Of a DNA stretch of 13,049 bases, positions 1 to 7,262 are shown piece by piece. Position 1 is the stretch's first letter; every line of letters begins with the position of its first letter. The position numbers and the translations under genes are program-made. Below the pieces are notes generated by a model. That model ran no database searches. It worked only from the letters and a program-made list of their open reading frames with translations, and was not told the DNA's origin. The stretch is taken from positions 1 to 13,049 of the forward strand of contig JAJAYR010000050.1 in assembly GCA_026786155.1 (NCBI GenBank), read 5' to 3'. Origin of the DNA: Pyrinomonadaceae bacterium (GTDB lineage: Bacteria; Acidobacteriota; Blastocatellia; Pyrinomonadales; Pyrinomonadaceae).

Positions 1-67
1 ACGCTTGAGCGTGTTTCCGCCAGCGCAGCGCGGCGGAATGCAAACTAAAGTTTGAACTCTGAACACT
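1..67. repeat. Tandem micro-hairpin repeat, copy 1 (left edge)
   Basis: Three small hairpins follow one another: ACGCT-TG-AGCGT (1-12), TTCCGCC/GGCGGAA (15-21 with 32-38) and CAAACT-AA-AGTTTG (41-54). A GAAC-rich tail follows, with GAACTCT and GAACACT in 7-base register (54-67). The arrangement lines up with bases 139-204, which carry the same three hairpins with partly different stem sequences. No coding potential was seen. It may continue to the left of the window. The repeat family is not recognised by name. Confidence 0.6.
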
Positions 68-90
68 CAAAAATTTAATTTACGGACTAC

Positions 91-241
91 TAAGCAGGTG
101 AGCCGAAGTTTTGAGGTGTTTTGAAAAGTTCTGCGTTCACGCTTCAGCGTGTTGCCGCAGAGTGCCGCGCGGCAGAAACACGCTCTCTGCGTGAACTCAG
201 AACAGCGGGAAAATGTCGCCAAACTTCGGCTCACCTGCTTA
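91..241. repeat. 151-bp inverted-repeat element enclosing hairpin copy 2
   Basis: The outer arms, 91-111 and 221-241, are perfect 21-bp reverse complements that begin TAAGCAGGTGAGCC and end with the complement of this. An inner pair, 128-138 and 193-203, matches at 10 of 11 positions. The core 139-193 holds three hairpins: ACGCT-TC-AGCGT, TGCCGC/GCGGCA (153-158 with 169-174) and CACGC/GCGTG (179-183 with 189-193). No reading frame is present. Both ends carry TA, which would fit a MITE-like insertion at a TA target, but a true target duplication cannot be told from the inverted repeat itself. It begins 37 bases past the macroglobulin stop codon, so it could also affect the 3' end of that transcript, though no U-tract follows it. 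Confidence 0.7.
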
Positions 242-278
242 TTTGTGTAATTCGTGTTGTTCGCGGCTAAAAAATTTC

Positions 279-3200
279 TTACCTGACCGTAAATTTGAGC
301 GGCGCGACGGTCGCCTGCGCTTCCGGGTTGTAATAATCATAAACGATTGACGGCGCGGTTTGAGCGTTGATTCCGTAGCGCGGTTTGAATTTGAAATTAA
401 ATTTCGCGCCGCCCGCCTGCGCCCAGAGATAAACGATGATGCGGTCGGGCGATACGTCGTAGCGGCTGAAATTCCAGTTTTCTTCCTTTGCCTTTTCTAA
501 AGAAGCGCGGTCAACGTCCGCGCCCGGCGGCAAACCGATTTCTGCCAAAAGCATTCCGTAACCTTTAAATCCGATGCGTTCGGCTTCGACATTACACGAA
601 ATTTCTTCGGTCGGTCGGGCAGTTTGTTTATCGCATTCGTATTCGAGCCGCAACGCCCGCGAACCGTTTTTATCGCGCCCGTTCGCTTCAAAATCCCGCC
701 AGCCGACGTAATGCGTTTGAACGATTTGCGCCATTACCGCGCTTTTATTGCCGCCGATTTTTATTTCGACGCGATTGTCATTCCGGTTCGTCGGCAGTTC
801 GACGTTTATCGGAAAAGTCAGCGCATTTTCCGGCGGCAGCGCAACATCTTTTAGCTTTTGATTATTGATAAAAACCGCCGCCGTGCGAATTTCAGCGACA
901 TTTTTATCCGCGCCGTCGCCGATTGCCGCGAGCAAAGCGTCGAGAACATTAACGGTCGTCTGCGTCGAATGCCAAACGCCGTAACGGTCTTTATTTTTCA
1001 GCAAAAACTGCGTTCCTTTAGAAATCAAATCTCCGAATTTAGAACTCTCGACTCCCGACTCTCCACTCTCCACTCTGACCAACAACTGCACGACGAGCGC
1101 GGTTGTTTCGATTCTGCCCGCCGTTCCCCAGCCGTAAAACGGCGTGTTCGTTTCGAGATTCCAATAAACGCCCGCGTTTTCGGCGATTGCCATCGTTTCG
1201 AGTTTCGCGGCGATTGCTTTCGCGTCTTCAAAATTTCCCGCGTCGAGGAGAGCCAAACCGAACAGCGCGAGCGCGTAAGGTTCGTCAATCTCGCCGCCGC
1301 GCGTTTTCAAATAATTCAAAGCCGCCTGCAAAGATTGATTTTCCGCTTTCGCGGCTTCGATATTTTTCGCCGTCATCGCCAGCGTCCGCGCCGCGTAAGT
1401 CGTCATCAGTTTCGTCCGCTGCGAATCTTCCGTTTTTTCCCAATCGTATTTTCGCGTCCAACTGCCATCGGCGCGTTGCTGTTTAATCAACCAATTCCGC
1501 GCGTTTTTAATCGCGTCGTCGTCAACTTCGATATACATTTTCGCGTCAGTCAAAAATCGCAGAGCATAAGCCGTCAACGCAATGTCGGGCGCGTCCTTCG
1601 TCCACACCGCAAAGCCGCCGTCAGCCGTTTGATAGCCCAAAAGTCGTTCGTAACCTTTCTGCAAATAGTTTTCGGCTGGCGCGTAAAGTTTGCCGTTTTT
1701 CGGCGCAAATTTCAAAATCATCAAATTCGGATACGTCGAAGAAATCGTCTGTTCGCCGCAGCCGTATGGACGCTGCAATAAACCTTCGATGGATTCGGCG
1801 ACGTGCGCCAGCAAATTCGGGTAAATTTTCAGTTCCGCTTGGTGCGTGTTCGGCAGCGCGTTGGCGGGAAAATTAACGTCAAACGCGGCGGAATCGCGGA
1901 AAATTTCCGATTTTGTTCCAACGATTTCCTTGCCGTTCGGTTTGACGGTAACGCTTTTTTCAATCGCGTCCGAATCGCGTCCGGCAATCGCCGAAACTCT
2001 CTGTTTGCCGTCTTTGATAATATTATCGGCGCGAAAATCAAAGATCGCGTTTTGCGAATCGTTCGGCGCAACCGTCATCTGCCGCGTCGCCGCCCCCGTG
2101 AAATTAAACCAGTCGCCGCCTGCCATCGTTACGTCAACCTTCTGCGCCTTTGCGGTGTAATTTCTAATCGGCACGGGCAGGGAAATTTCATCGCCGACGG
2201 TCAAAAACTTCGGCGGCTCCAAATCCGCGAAAAATGGCTGAAACGCTTTTATCTCGCGTTCGGCAACGCCGATTTTCCCTTCCGCGTTCGACGCAATCGC
2301 ATACATTTTCCACGTCGTAATGTTATCGCCGAGCTTGAATTTCAATTCGGCTTTCCCGTTTTTATCGGTGATAAGCTCCGGCTGCCAGACGAGCGTTTCA
2401 GGAAAATACTCACGCAGACGCGGCGTTGAATTCTCTTCGATGACAGTTGCCGTTTTTCCATTTTCATTTTTAGATTTTGTTACTAAAAAAGAGGAAAATC
2501 TCCTTCCGTTTATCCGCAACTCTTCAATCTGATTTTGTGAAATTGCAGATGAAGTCGCGTTAACCACAACAATATCAGCCGTTACTTCAACGACCGACTG
2601 AACGCCGCCGACGGAAAGCGTAAAATTCAGTTCCGTCAGATTTAAAGAATGCACCGGCACATTATTGACAATCGAAGTTGAAAAACCGGCTGATTCGATT
2701 TTCACCGAATACTTTCCCGACGGCAGATTTCTCAGCAGATAAACTCCGTCTTCATCGCTTCGCGCTTCAAAAATTTGGCTCGTCTGTTCATTTGTTCCCG
2801 TAACCGCCGCGTTCGGAACGACCGCGCCGTTCAAATCGGCAATCGTTCCGAGAATCGCGCCTTTGCCGCCCGTAAAAATGGTTTCGGTTTTGAGTGTAAC
2901 CGGCTGCGCGTCCGATTTTCCCTGCTCGGAAACAATTCCCGCGAACGTCGCGTAAGTCGCGTCGTCGCCGTTGTCAAGAACGCCATCCGCGCCCGCGCTT
3001 TTCAGGCGGAAAAAAGCGACTTGCTGAGTAACCGGCGTGAGCGTCATTTTCGACTGCGCCGATTCGCCGTAACGGGCGACCGATTCGGTTTTGATTTTGT
3101 CGGTGTAACGCGAAGAGACGGAAAATTCCAAACTAAACGGGCGATTCCAGCCGTCGCGCAAATCGTCGTAATTAATGCCTTCATTTTTCAAAAGCATTAT

Positions 3201-6200
3201 AAAATCCACGTTGTCTTTCGGAAAAGTTTTCCTCTCGTTCGCGTAGTTGGTTAAAACGGCTTGCAGACGGTTTTCGGTGGCGGCGAAAAAATCAATTTTG
3301 TTCGTCCATATCGTAAAATCGTCGTAAGAATCGTCGAATTTCCCGTCCCTGCCGCCGCTTTTAAAATCAATCGTGTAGAATCTGCCGGAAATTCCGAATT
3401 CGATTTTATACGGCTGATTCCAACGGTCGCGCCAAGCATCCAAATCTATATTTTGCTTTTGCAATTCATTTTTCAGCGCGGCGTAATCGCGGATAAAAGA
3501 ATTCGTCCGCGCGTGAAAATCCGAAACGGCACGGTCAATCGCTTGTCCGAGTCGGGTAAAATACTTGAATTTCATTTGCAAAACGACGACATCATCACCG
3601 TTGCCGAAAGTTTTATTCGCGCCCGCCGATTCGACGGAAACAAAATTTTCATCTTTTTCAGTCGTAAAATTGACGCGGTAAGAATTTTCCCAGGGGTCGC
3701 GCAAACCGTCGAAATCAATCGCGTTCGCCGATAAAATTTTCCGCAGCGAAACGCCGTCCGCCGGAGGCGTAAAATCTGCCGCGTAAGCGTTTTTAAGCAC
3801 AACTTCGACCGGCAGAAATTGTCTGTCGAAATGTTTCGCAAAAACGCTTTTCAGATTCGTTTCATACTCGCGGCTGCCGAAAAAACTCGGACTGAATTGC
3901 GAATCCGAATAGACGAGTTCCATCCGCGTCTGCAAATTTTCGGCAATCGGTTTGGTAACATCAATCCGGTTCAAATCGCCGTCGAGCAGTTGCGAATAAC
4001 CGCCGAATTGATTGACGTTCGAGCCGCCGAAAGCGGCATCGGCGCGGGCGCGTTCTTCGATTGCTTTATCGAAAACAATTACGCCGAGCGCGGTTTCGGC
4101 GGACTTTTTATCCGCCGTCGAAACCGTAAAATTAATCTTTGCTTCTTCGTTCGGGCGATACGTCGTCTGAACGGGTTCGGCATCGAGCCGCAGATTGGTC
4201 GGGCGCGGATAAAACACGCCGCGCGAGGTTTCTATCGTTTTGTCGCGGTCGTCAATAGACGCGCCGACGGTCAGATAATTTTTGAATTCGGTGCGATACG
4301 GAATTTTAATTTCCGCGCGTCCGTTTTGCAGTCGCACGCGGCGCGAGGAAATGATTGCGAAATTTTGAATGATGTCAACGTCAACGTCGCGGTCGGTTTC
4401 GGTGGAAACGATTCGGATTTTCAACGGTTCGCCCGGACGGTAAATTATCTTATCGGTGGAAATCTGAATCGCTTTTTCGTCTTCGTCAATCGAAATTTCC
4501 TCTTCCTGAATTCCTGTCCGCCCGTTCGTGTCGAAGGCGTGAACCGTGATTTGCAAATCGTCAAAGTAAGTTTCGGCGGCGCGTTTGGGCGCGGCGAACG
4601 CGACTTTGCCCGCGCCGAAATCATTCGTTTTTATTTCGGTCAGCGTCTGAAATTTTTCTTCGTCTTCGTATTTCCCTTTTATTTCAACCGCGCAGACGGC
4701 GGGCGCACCGTCGGCGTAAAAAGTCGAAACGTAAAATTTTATCGGCAGTTTCGGATTTTGGTCGTCGTAGGATTTAATGCCGACGATATAAACGTGAATC
4801 GCTTCTTTCGTCACGCGCACGTCAAAACGCCTCGATTCGGTTCGATTGGTCGTCGCGTCGGTGAAATAAGCCGCCCAACGAACGTCCTCGAAACGCTTGT
4901 ATTGTTCGTCTTTCAAAGCCGTGTGCGCTTCGGTCAAATCAACTTTCACCATGAATTTTCCGCTTTCATCGGTTTCGCCTTCGTAAGTTTTTTCTTCGTC
5001 AACCGTCCATTTTTGCTCTTTGTAATTCCACTCGCGGTTTTTCTCCCGCACGACTTTTACTTTGCCTTTGGCGACGGGTTTGCCGAACAGATAATCCGCG
5101 CCGACGCTGATTTCCGCCGTTGTTTCATTCGGCAGATAAAATGTTTTGTCCGGTTTGGCGTTGACGGCAAAATTGGGCAAATCATACCGCGAAACTTTGA
5201 AATAAATTTGGTCGCTGCTCAAATCTTTGTCCGCGTCAATTGTAACGCGATAAGTTCCGAGCTTCGCGTTTTCGGGAATTTGCCAACTGATGGAAGCGAT
5301 ACCGAACCGCGAAGTTTTCACCGTTTCCCGGTAAAGAATCGTGTCGTCTTCATCTTTGATGGTAAACTCGAGTTCCTTTTCCGCGAGTGCTTTTGTCGCC
5401 GAATCGGTGTCGCCTTTTCGCAGAAAAAGCCCGCGCACGGACATTTTTTGATTCGGCTGATAAAGCGGTTTGTCGGTGTTCAAATAAACCGCGTATTCGG
5501 TTTCCGATGGATATAAATCTTTTTCGGCTTCGCGCGTGATGCCGTTTTTCGCGCCCGTAATTTTCACGTCGCCGTCGTCGAGATTCATTTCCGGCGGAAT
5601 TTTAAAATTAAGAATCGCCGTGCCGTTTTTGTCGGTTTTGCCCGTCGCCGTGAGTTTCAATTCATCGCTCTTGTTCACTTCGTCAAGTTCGAGTTCACCC
5701 GCGATTTCGACATCGCGCATCGGAGCATCGGTAACGGGCTGAAAGGCGCGAACGCGAACTCGATAATTCATTCCCGAATAAATTCGTTCACCGGCGACGG
5801 CGCGAATTTCAAAAATTTCGGGCATAATTTCCGACAGCGAAACGATGCCGTCCAAAGTCGGATTTCCGGCATTTTCAATCGGCGTTACCGAATAGCGAAG
5901 TCGTTGCCAGAGATAACCGCCCGAATTTTCGGAATAAGAAAACGGCAGCCAAACGGTTAAAATTTGTCTGCCGCGTTTGATTGTTTCGAGCGTTTCGGCT
6001 CGCGCCAAAATCCGGTCGTCCGCGTCCAAAATTTCAAGCCGAATCTTAGCCGAAAATTTCGCCGCTTTATTCTCGAAAACCAATTCGGTTTTTAGTTTGT
6101 CGCCGACGATAAACGCTTTCGTCGCCGTCTCGTCAAGACGAAACGTATTTTGCGCCGGTGTGGTTACAATCAAGAAAAGACACACGACGACGGCGAGAAA

Positions 6201-6215
6201 GAGTTTTCCTTTCAT
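279..6215 (-). CDS. Secreted alpha-2-macroglobulin family protein with enlarged bait-position insertion
   Basis: Bacterial alpha-2-macroglobulins trap proteases: cleavage of a bait region exposes a Cys-Gln thioester that bonds to the attacker. The 1978-aa product has a signal peptide (residues 1-21, cleavage after TPA; no lipobox, so probably soluble in the periplasm or exported). MG2-like TDKPLYQPNQ lies near residue 252 and the YRPGEP start of the bait-region domain near 592. The MG7 signature FPETLVW is at 1271-1277, the thioester PYGCGEQT at Cys1486-Gln1489 in an alpha/alpha-barrel domain, and a receptor-binding-type domain runs from about 1860 to the end. E. coli and human homologues are roughly 1450-1650 aa; the excess is an insertion at about 740-1265. 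ATG at 6215 is chosen because GGAG (6224-6227) lies 8 bases upstream; the GTG at 6224 overlaps that site. The pbpC partner often found beside such genes is not in the window. Confidence 0.95.
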   Translation of the reverse strand: MKGKLFLAVVVCLFLIVTTPAQNTFRLDETATKAFIVGDKLKTELVFENKAAKFSAKIRLEILDADDRILARAETLETIKRGRQILTVWLPFSYSENSGGYLWQRLRYSVTPIENAGNPTLDGIVSLSEIMPEIFEIRAVAGERIYSGMNYRVRVRAFQPVTDAPMRDVEIAGELELDEVNKSDELKLTATGKTDKNGTAILNFKIPPEMNLDDGDVKITGAKNGITREAEKDLYPSETEYAVYLNTDKPLYQPNQKMSVRGLFLRKGDTDSATKALAEKELEFTIKDEDDTILYRETVKTSRFGIASISWQIPENAKLGTYRVTIDADKDLSSDQIYFKVSRYDLPNFAVNAKPDKTFYLPNETTAEISVGADYLFGKPVAKGKVKVVREKNREWNYKEQKWTVDEEKTYEGETDESGKFMVKVDLTEAHTALKDEQYKRFEDVRWAAYFTDATTNRTESRRFDVRVTKEAIHVYIVGIKSYDDQNPKLPIKFYVSTFYADGAPAVCAVEIKGKYEDEEKFQTLTEIKTNDFGAGKVAFAAPKRAAETYFDDLQITVHAFDTNGRTGIQEEEISIDEDEKAIQISTDKIIYRPGEPLKIRIVSTETDRDVDVDIIQNFAIISSRRVRLQNGRAEIKIPYRTEFKNYLTVGASIDDRDKTIETSRGVFYPRPTNLRLDAEPVQTTYRPNEEAKINFTVSTADKKSAETALGVIVFDKAIEERARADAAFGGSNVNQFGGYSQLLDGDLNRIDVTKPIAENLQTRMELVYSDSQFSPSFFGSREYETNLKSVFAKHFDRQFLPVEVVLKNAYAADFTPPADGVSLRKILSANAIDFDGLRDPWENSYRVNFTTEKDENFVSVESAGANKTFGNGDDVVVLQMKFKYFTRLGQAIDRAVSDFHARTNSFIRDYAALKNELQKQNIDLDAWRDRWNQPYKIEFGISGRFYTIDFKSGGRDGKFDDSYDDFTIWTNKIDFFAATENRLQAVLTNYANERKTFPKDNVDFIMLLKNEGINYDDLRDGWNRPFSLEFSVSSRYTDKIKTESVARYGESAQSKMTLTPVTQQVAFFRLKSAGADGVLDNGDDATYATFAGIVSEQGKSDAQPVTLKTETIFTGGKGAILGTIADLNGAVVPNAAVTGTNEQTSQIFEARSDEDGVYLLRNLPSGKYSVKIESAGFSTSIVNNVPVHSLNLTELNFTLSVGGVQSVVEVTADIVVVNATSSAISQNQIEELRINGRRFSSFLVTKSKNENGKTATVIEENSTPRLREYFPETLVWQPELITDKNGKAELKFKLGDNITTWKMYAIASNAEGKIGVAEREIKAFQPFFADLEPPKFLTVGDEISLPVPIRNYTAKAQKVDVTMAGGDWFNFTGAATRQMTVAPNDSQNAIFDFRADNIIKDGKQRVSAIAGRDSDAIEKSVTVKPNGKEIVGTKSEIFRDSAAFDVNFPANALPNTHQAELKIYPNLLAHVAESIEGLLQRPYGCGEQTISSTYPNLMILKFAPKNGKLYAPAENYLQKGYERLLGYQTADGGFAVWTKDAPDIALTAYALRFLTDAKMYIEVDDDAIKNARNWLIKQQRADGSWTRKYDWEKTEDSQRTKLMTTYAARTLAMTAKNIEAAKAENQSLQAALNYLKTRGGEIDEPYALALFGLALLDAGNFEDAKAIAAKLETMAIAENAGVYWNLETNTPFYGWGTAGRIETTALVVQLLVRVESGESGVESSKFGDLISKGTQFLLKNKDRYGVWHSTQTTVNVLDALLAAIGDGADKNVAEIRTAAVFINNQKLKDVALPPENALTFPINVELPTNRNDNRVEIKIGGNKSAVMAQIVQTHYVGWRDFEANGRDKNGSRALRLEYECDKQTARPTEEISCNVEAERIGFKGYGMLLAEIGLPPGADVDRASLEKAKEENWNFSRYDVSPDRIIVYLWAQAGGAKFNFKFKPRYGINAQTAPSIVYDYYNPEAQATVAPLKFTVR
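1041..1075 (-). repeat. In-frame 7-bp tandem repeat inside the thioester domain
   Basis: On the minus strand five consecutive 7-base units run GAGTGGA (twice), GAGTCGG, GAGTCGA and GAGTTCT. They encode a Ser/Glu-rich patch (VESGESGVESS, about residues 1714-1725) between helices of the macroglobulin thioester domain. The patch interrupts otherwise ordinary family sequence. The same 7-base pitch occurs in the intergenic array at 11080-11114. Confidence 0.75.
2421..3998 (-). other. Bait-position insertion: three GspG-like modules plus Oar-like fragment
   Basis: This part of the macroglobulin gene encodes about residues 740-1265, between the end of the bait-region domain (VIVFDKAIEE, near 715) and the MG7 start (FPETLVW). 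Three modules share the plan Leu-x-Asp-x-Trp-x-x-x-(Tyr/Phe), then an aromatic-Ser-x-Gly stretch and an acidic Asp-Asp turn. Their tryptophans are at 842, 932 and 1023, so the pitch is 90-91 residues. This resembles the C-terminal core of type II secretion pseudopilin GspG (DPWGNPY ... SLGADG ... DD). Residues 1116-1205 form a carboxypeptidase-regulatory-like beta-sandwich (GTIADLNGAVVPNAAVTG ... GVYLLRNLPSGKYSVKI), followed to about 1243 by a short Oar/TonB-receptor plug-like piece (VVEVTA ... INGRRF). The module identities come from motif recall and need a profile search. Confidence 0.6.
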
Positions 6216-6391
6216 CAAATACACTCCGATTTTTAACAGGTTTTATGAAAGTCTTTTGGAACTTGTCCCGTGTGATGCGGCGAGTTTTTCTTTTGGTTGC
6301 TCGATGCCAGAATTAAATCGGGCTTTATTTTCGTCGAAACCGCTTTTTAATTTTTTAATTTTTTAATTTTGATTTCCGGCTAATTTCTCCG
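6216..6391. other. Spacer between phaR and the macroglobulin gene, with AT-rich octamer repeat
   Basis: Both flanking genes read leftward, so this is the 3' side of phaR and the 5' leader of the macroglobulin gene. Bases 6344-6370 hold three 8-base units of AATTTTTT in tandem. GGAG at 6224-6227 on the minus strand is the macroglobulin ribosome binding site. No convincing -35/-10 pair or GC-rich terminator stem was found, so co-transcription with phaR cannot be excluded. Confidence 0.5.
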
Positions 6392-6874
6392 CTATTCTTT
6401 CCGGTCATCATCGCTCTTTTTACCCAGCAAAACTTCGCGCACAATATCCGCGCCCGGAATTAGTTTTTCCCACATTTGCGGCGCGGAAACTGCCATTTCC
6501 AGAACGCTTCGGAATCGTTTGTCGAATTCCTCCTTGGTTCGTAAATAAGCGTCGAAACTTGCCGACAGGTGATTTTTGAAAAAATCCTGCATTGATTCTT
6601 CGCGGACGCGGAGCAGTTGAAAGAGAAATTCGGTCGGCAAAACGGTTTTGTTGTTTTTTTCTTCCTCCAAAATCATTTGAATCAACACGGCTTTCGTAAC
6701 ATCTTCCTTGCTGGTCGAGTCAATAACTTTGATGTCCTGCCCGTCGCGCACGAGTTTGGCGAGTTCTTCGTAATTGACGTAACTGCGCGTTTCGGTGTTA
6801 TACAAACGGCGATTGCCGTAGCGTTTAATGACGAGTTCGTCGGATGTCGCGGGTTGTTTTTTCTTTCTCGGCAT
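6392..6874 (-). CDS. phaR: PhaR-type polyhydroxyalkanoate synthesis regulator
   Basis: The 160-aa product has the PHB-accumulation regulator N-terminal DNA-binding motif at about residues 17-38 (IKRYGNRRLYNTETRSYVNY). The PHB_acc-type segment follows at about 50-105 (IDSTSKEDVTKAVLIQMI ... LLRVREESMQDFF). Characterised PhaR proteins repress phasin genes and themselves and are released when they bind nascent PHA granules. The divergent phasin gene and the shared palindromes between the two starts fit that role. ATG 6874 is preferred over TTG 6916: the family-like MPRKKK start lies there, and the extra 14 residues (LQISFAFVIKFRI) look like read-through. Neither start has a Shine-Dalgarno match. 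Length is close to short family members. Whether the ligand here is PHA or another inclusion polymer is unknown. Confidence 0.9.
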   Translation of the reverse strand: MPRKKKQPATSDELVIKRYGNRRLYNTETRSYVNYEELAKLVRDGQDIKVIDSTSKEDVTKAVLIQMILEEEKNNKTVLPTEFLFQLLRVREESMQDFFKNHLSASFDAYLRTKEEFDKRFRSVLEMAVSAPQMWEKLIPGADIVREVLLGKKSDDDRKE

Positions 6875-6876
6875 AA

Positions 6877-6901
6877 TGCGAAATTTTATCACGAATGCGA
6901 A
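6877..6901 (-). promoter_or_regulatory. Candidate leaderless phaR promoter with two TTCGCA half-sites
   Basis: Reading leftward, a -10-like TAAAAT (plus coordinates 6883-6888) ends 8 bases before the phaR ATG, which would place transcription start at or next to the start codon. TTGCAA lies 19 bases further upstream as a poor -35. Two direct TTCGCA half-sites (6877-6882 and 6896-6901 as TGCGAA on the plus strand) flank the -10 box, 19 bases apart. The missing Shine-Dalgarno fits leaderless translation. This is inference from a small motif. Confidence 0.35.
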
Positions 6902-6954
6902 CGAGATTTGCAACAAATCTTTGTAACTGTTGAAATAACACGAATAAATTCAAT

Positions 6955-6968
6955 TTCGCATCTGCGAA
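6955..6968. promoter_or_regulatory. Palindrome TTCGCA-TC-TGCGAA, candidate PhaR operator 1
   Basis: A perfect 6+6 palindrome with a 2-base centre lies 81 bases upstream of the phaR ATG. It has the same arms and the same 2-base spacing as the palindrome at 7146-7161 on the phasin side. Known PhaR sites are rich in TGC/GCA, which fits the CGCA/TGCG core. Binding is inferred. Confidence 0.5.
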
Positions 6969-7145
6969 TCAATTATGAGAACACAGAGCGTGAACGATGT
7001 CGTTGTATTTCAGAGAAATGCTCTGGTTATTTAAGCAAAATTACGTTGCTTGCGCTCTACACTCTAATTTTTCGGCAATTTTATCAATCCTGCAAAATCT
7101 ATAATTGAGTAAATAATTGAGTTTAACTCAGCTATTAAAAATTTA

Positions 7146-7161
7146 TTTCGCAAATGCGAAA
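7146..7161. promoter_or_regulatory. Palindrome TTTCGCA-AA-TGCGAAA, candidate PhaR operator 2
   Basis: A perfect 7+7 palindrome ends 7 bases before the -35 hexamer of the phasin promoter, where a bound repressor could hinder RNA polymerase. It shares its arms with the site at 6955-6968. A second, unrelated palindrome, TGAGTT-T-AACTCA (7118-7130), lies 15 bases to its left. Confidence 0.55.
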
Positions 7162-7168
7162 TTTTCGC

Positions 7169-7197
7169 TTGACAAGACTTTTTTAATTTTGTAATCT
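7169..7197 (+). promoter_or_regulatory. Sigma-70-type promoter of the phasin gene
   Basis: A perfect -35 TTGACA (7169-7174) is followed by a 17-base AT-rich spacer and a -10-like TAATCT (7192-7197). It lies 65 bases upstream of the phasin ATG and directly right of the palindrome at 7146-7161. The -10 box is imperfect. An isolated TATAAT at 7100-7105 has no matching -35. Confidence 0.65.
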
Positions 7198-7247
7198 TCA
7201 AATTGTCAGGCGGAAAACTGATAAAAATTATTAACAGAATCAAATTT

Positions 7248-7252
7248 AGGAG
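7248..7252 (+). promoter_or_regulatory. Strong ribosome binding site of the phasin gene
   Basis: AGGAG lies 10 bases before ATG 7263 and decides that start against upstream in-frame alternatives. It is the best Shine-Dalgarno match among the plus-strand genes here and fits an abundant granule protein. Confidence 0.7.
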
Positions 7253-7262
7253 AAATAAAGAA

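Noticed and set aside
3819..5516. Long plus-strand open frame of 565 codons opposite the macroglobulin gene
   Set aside because: It is the mirror of a low-stop coding strand, is rich in Arg and Phe with no recognisable domain, and lies wholly inside a well-supported gene. The other plus-strand frames over 279-6215 are rejected for the same reason.
6875..6916. Longer PhaR from the TTG start
   Set aside because: The extra residues are not family-like, there is no ribosome binding site, and the region holds the candidate promoter.
7100..7105. Perfect TATAAT hexamer in the phaR-phasin spacer
   Set aside because: There is no acceptable -35 at 16-18 bases, and a better promoter lies closer to the gene at 7169-7197.
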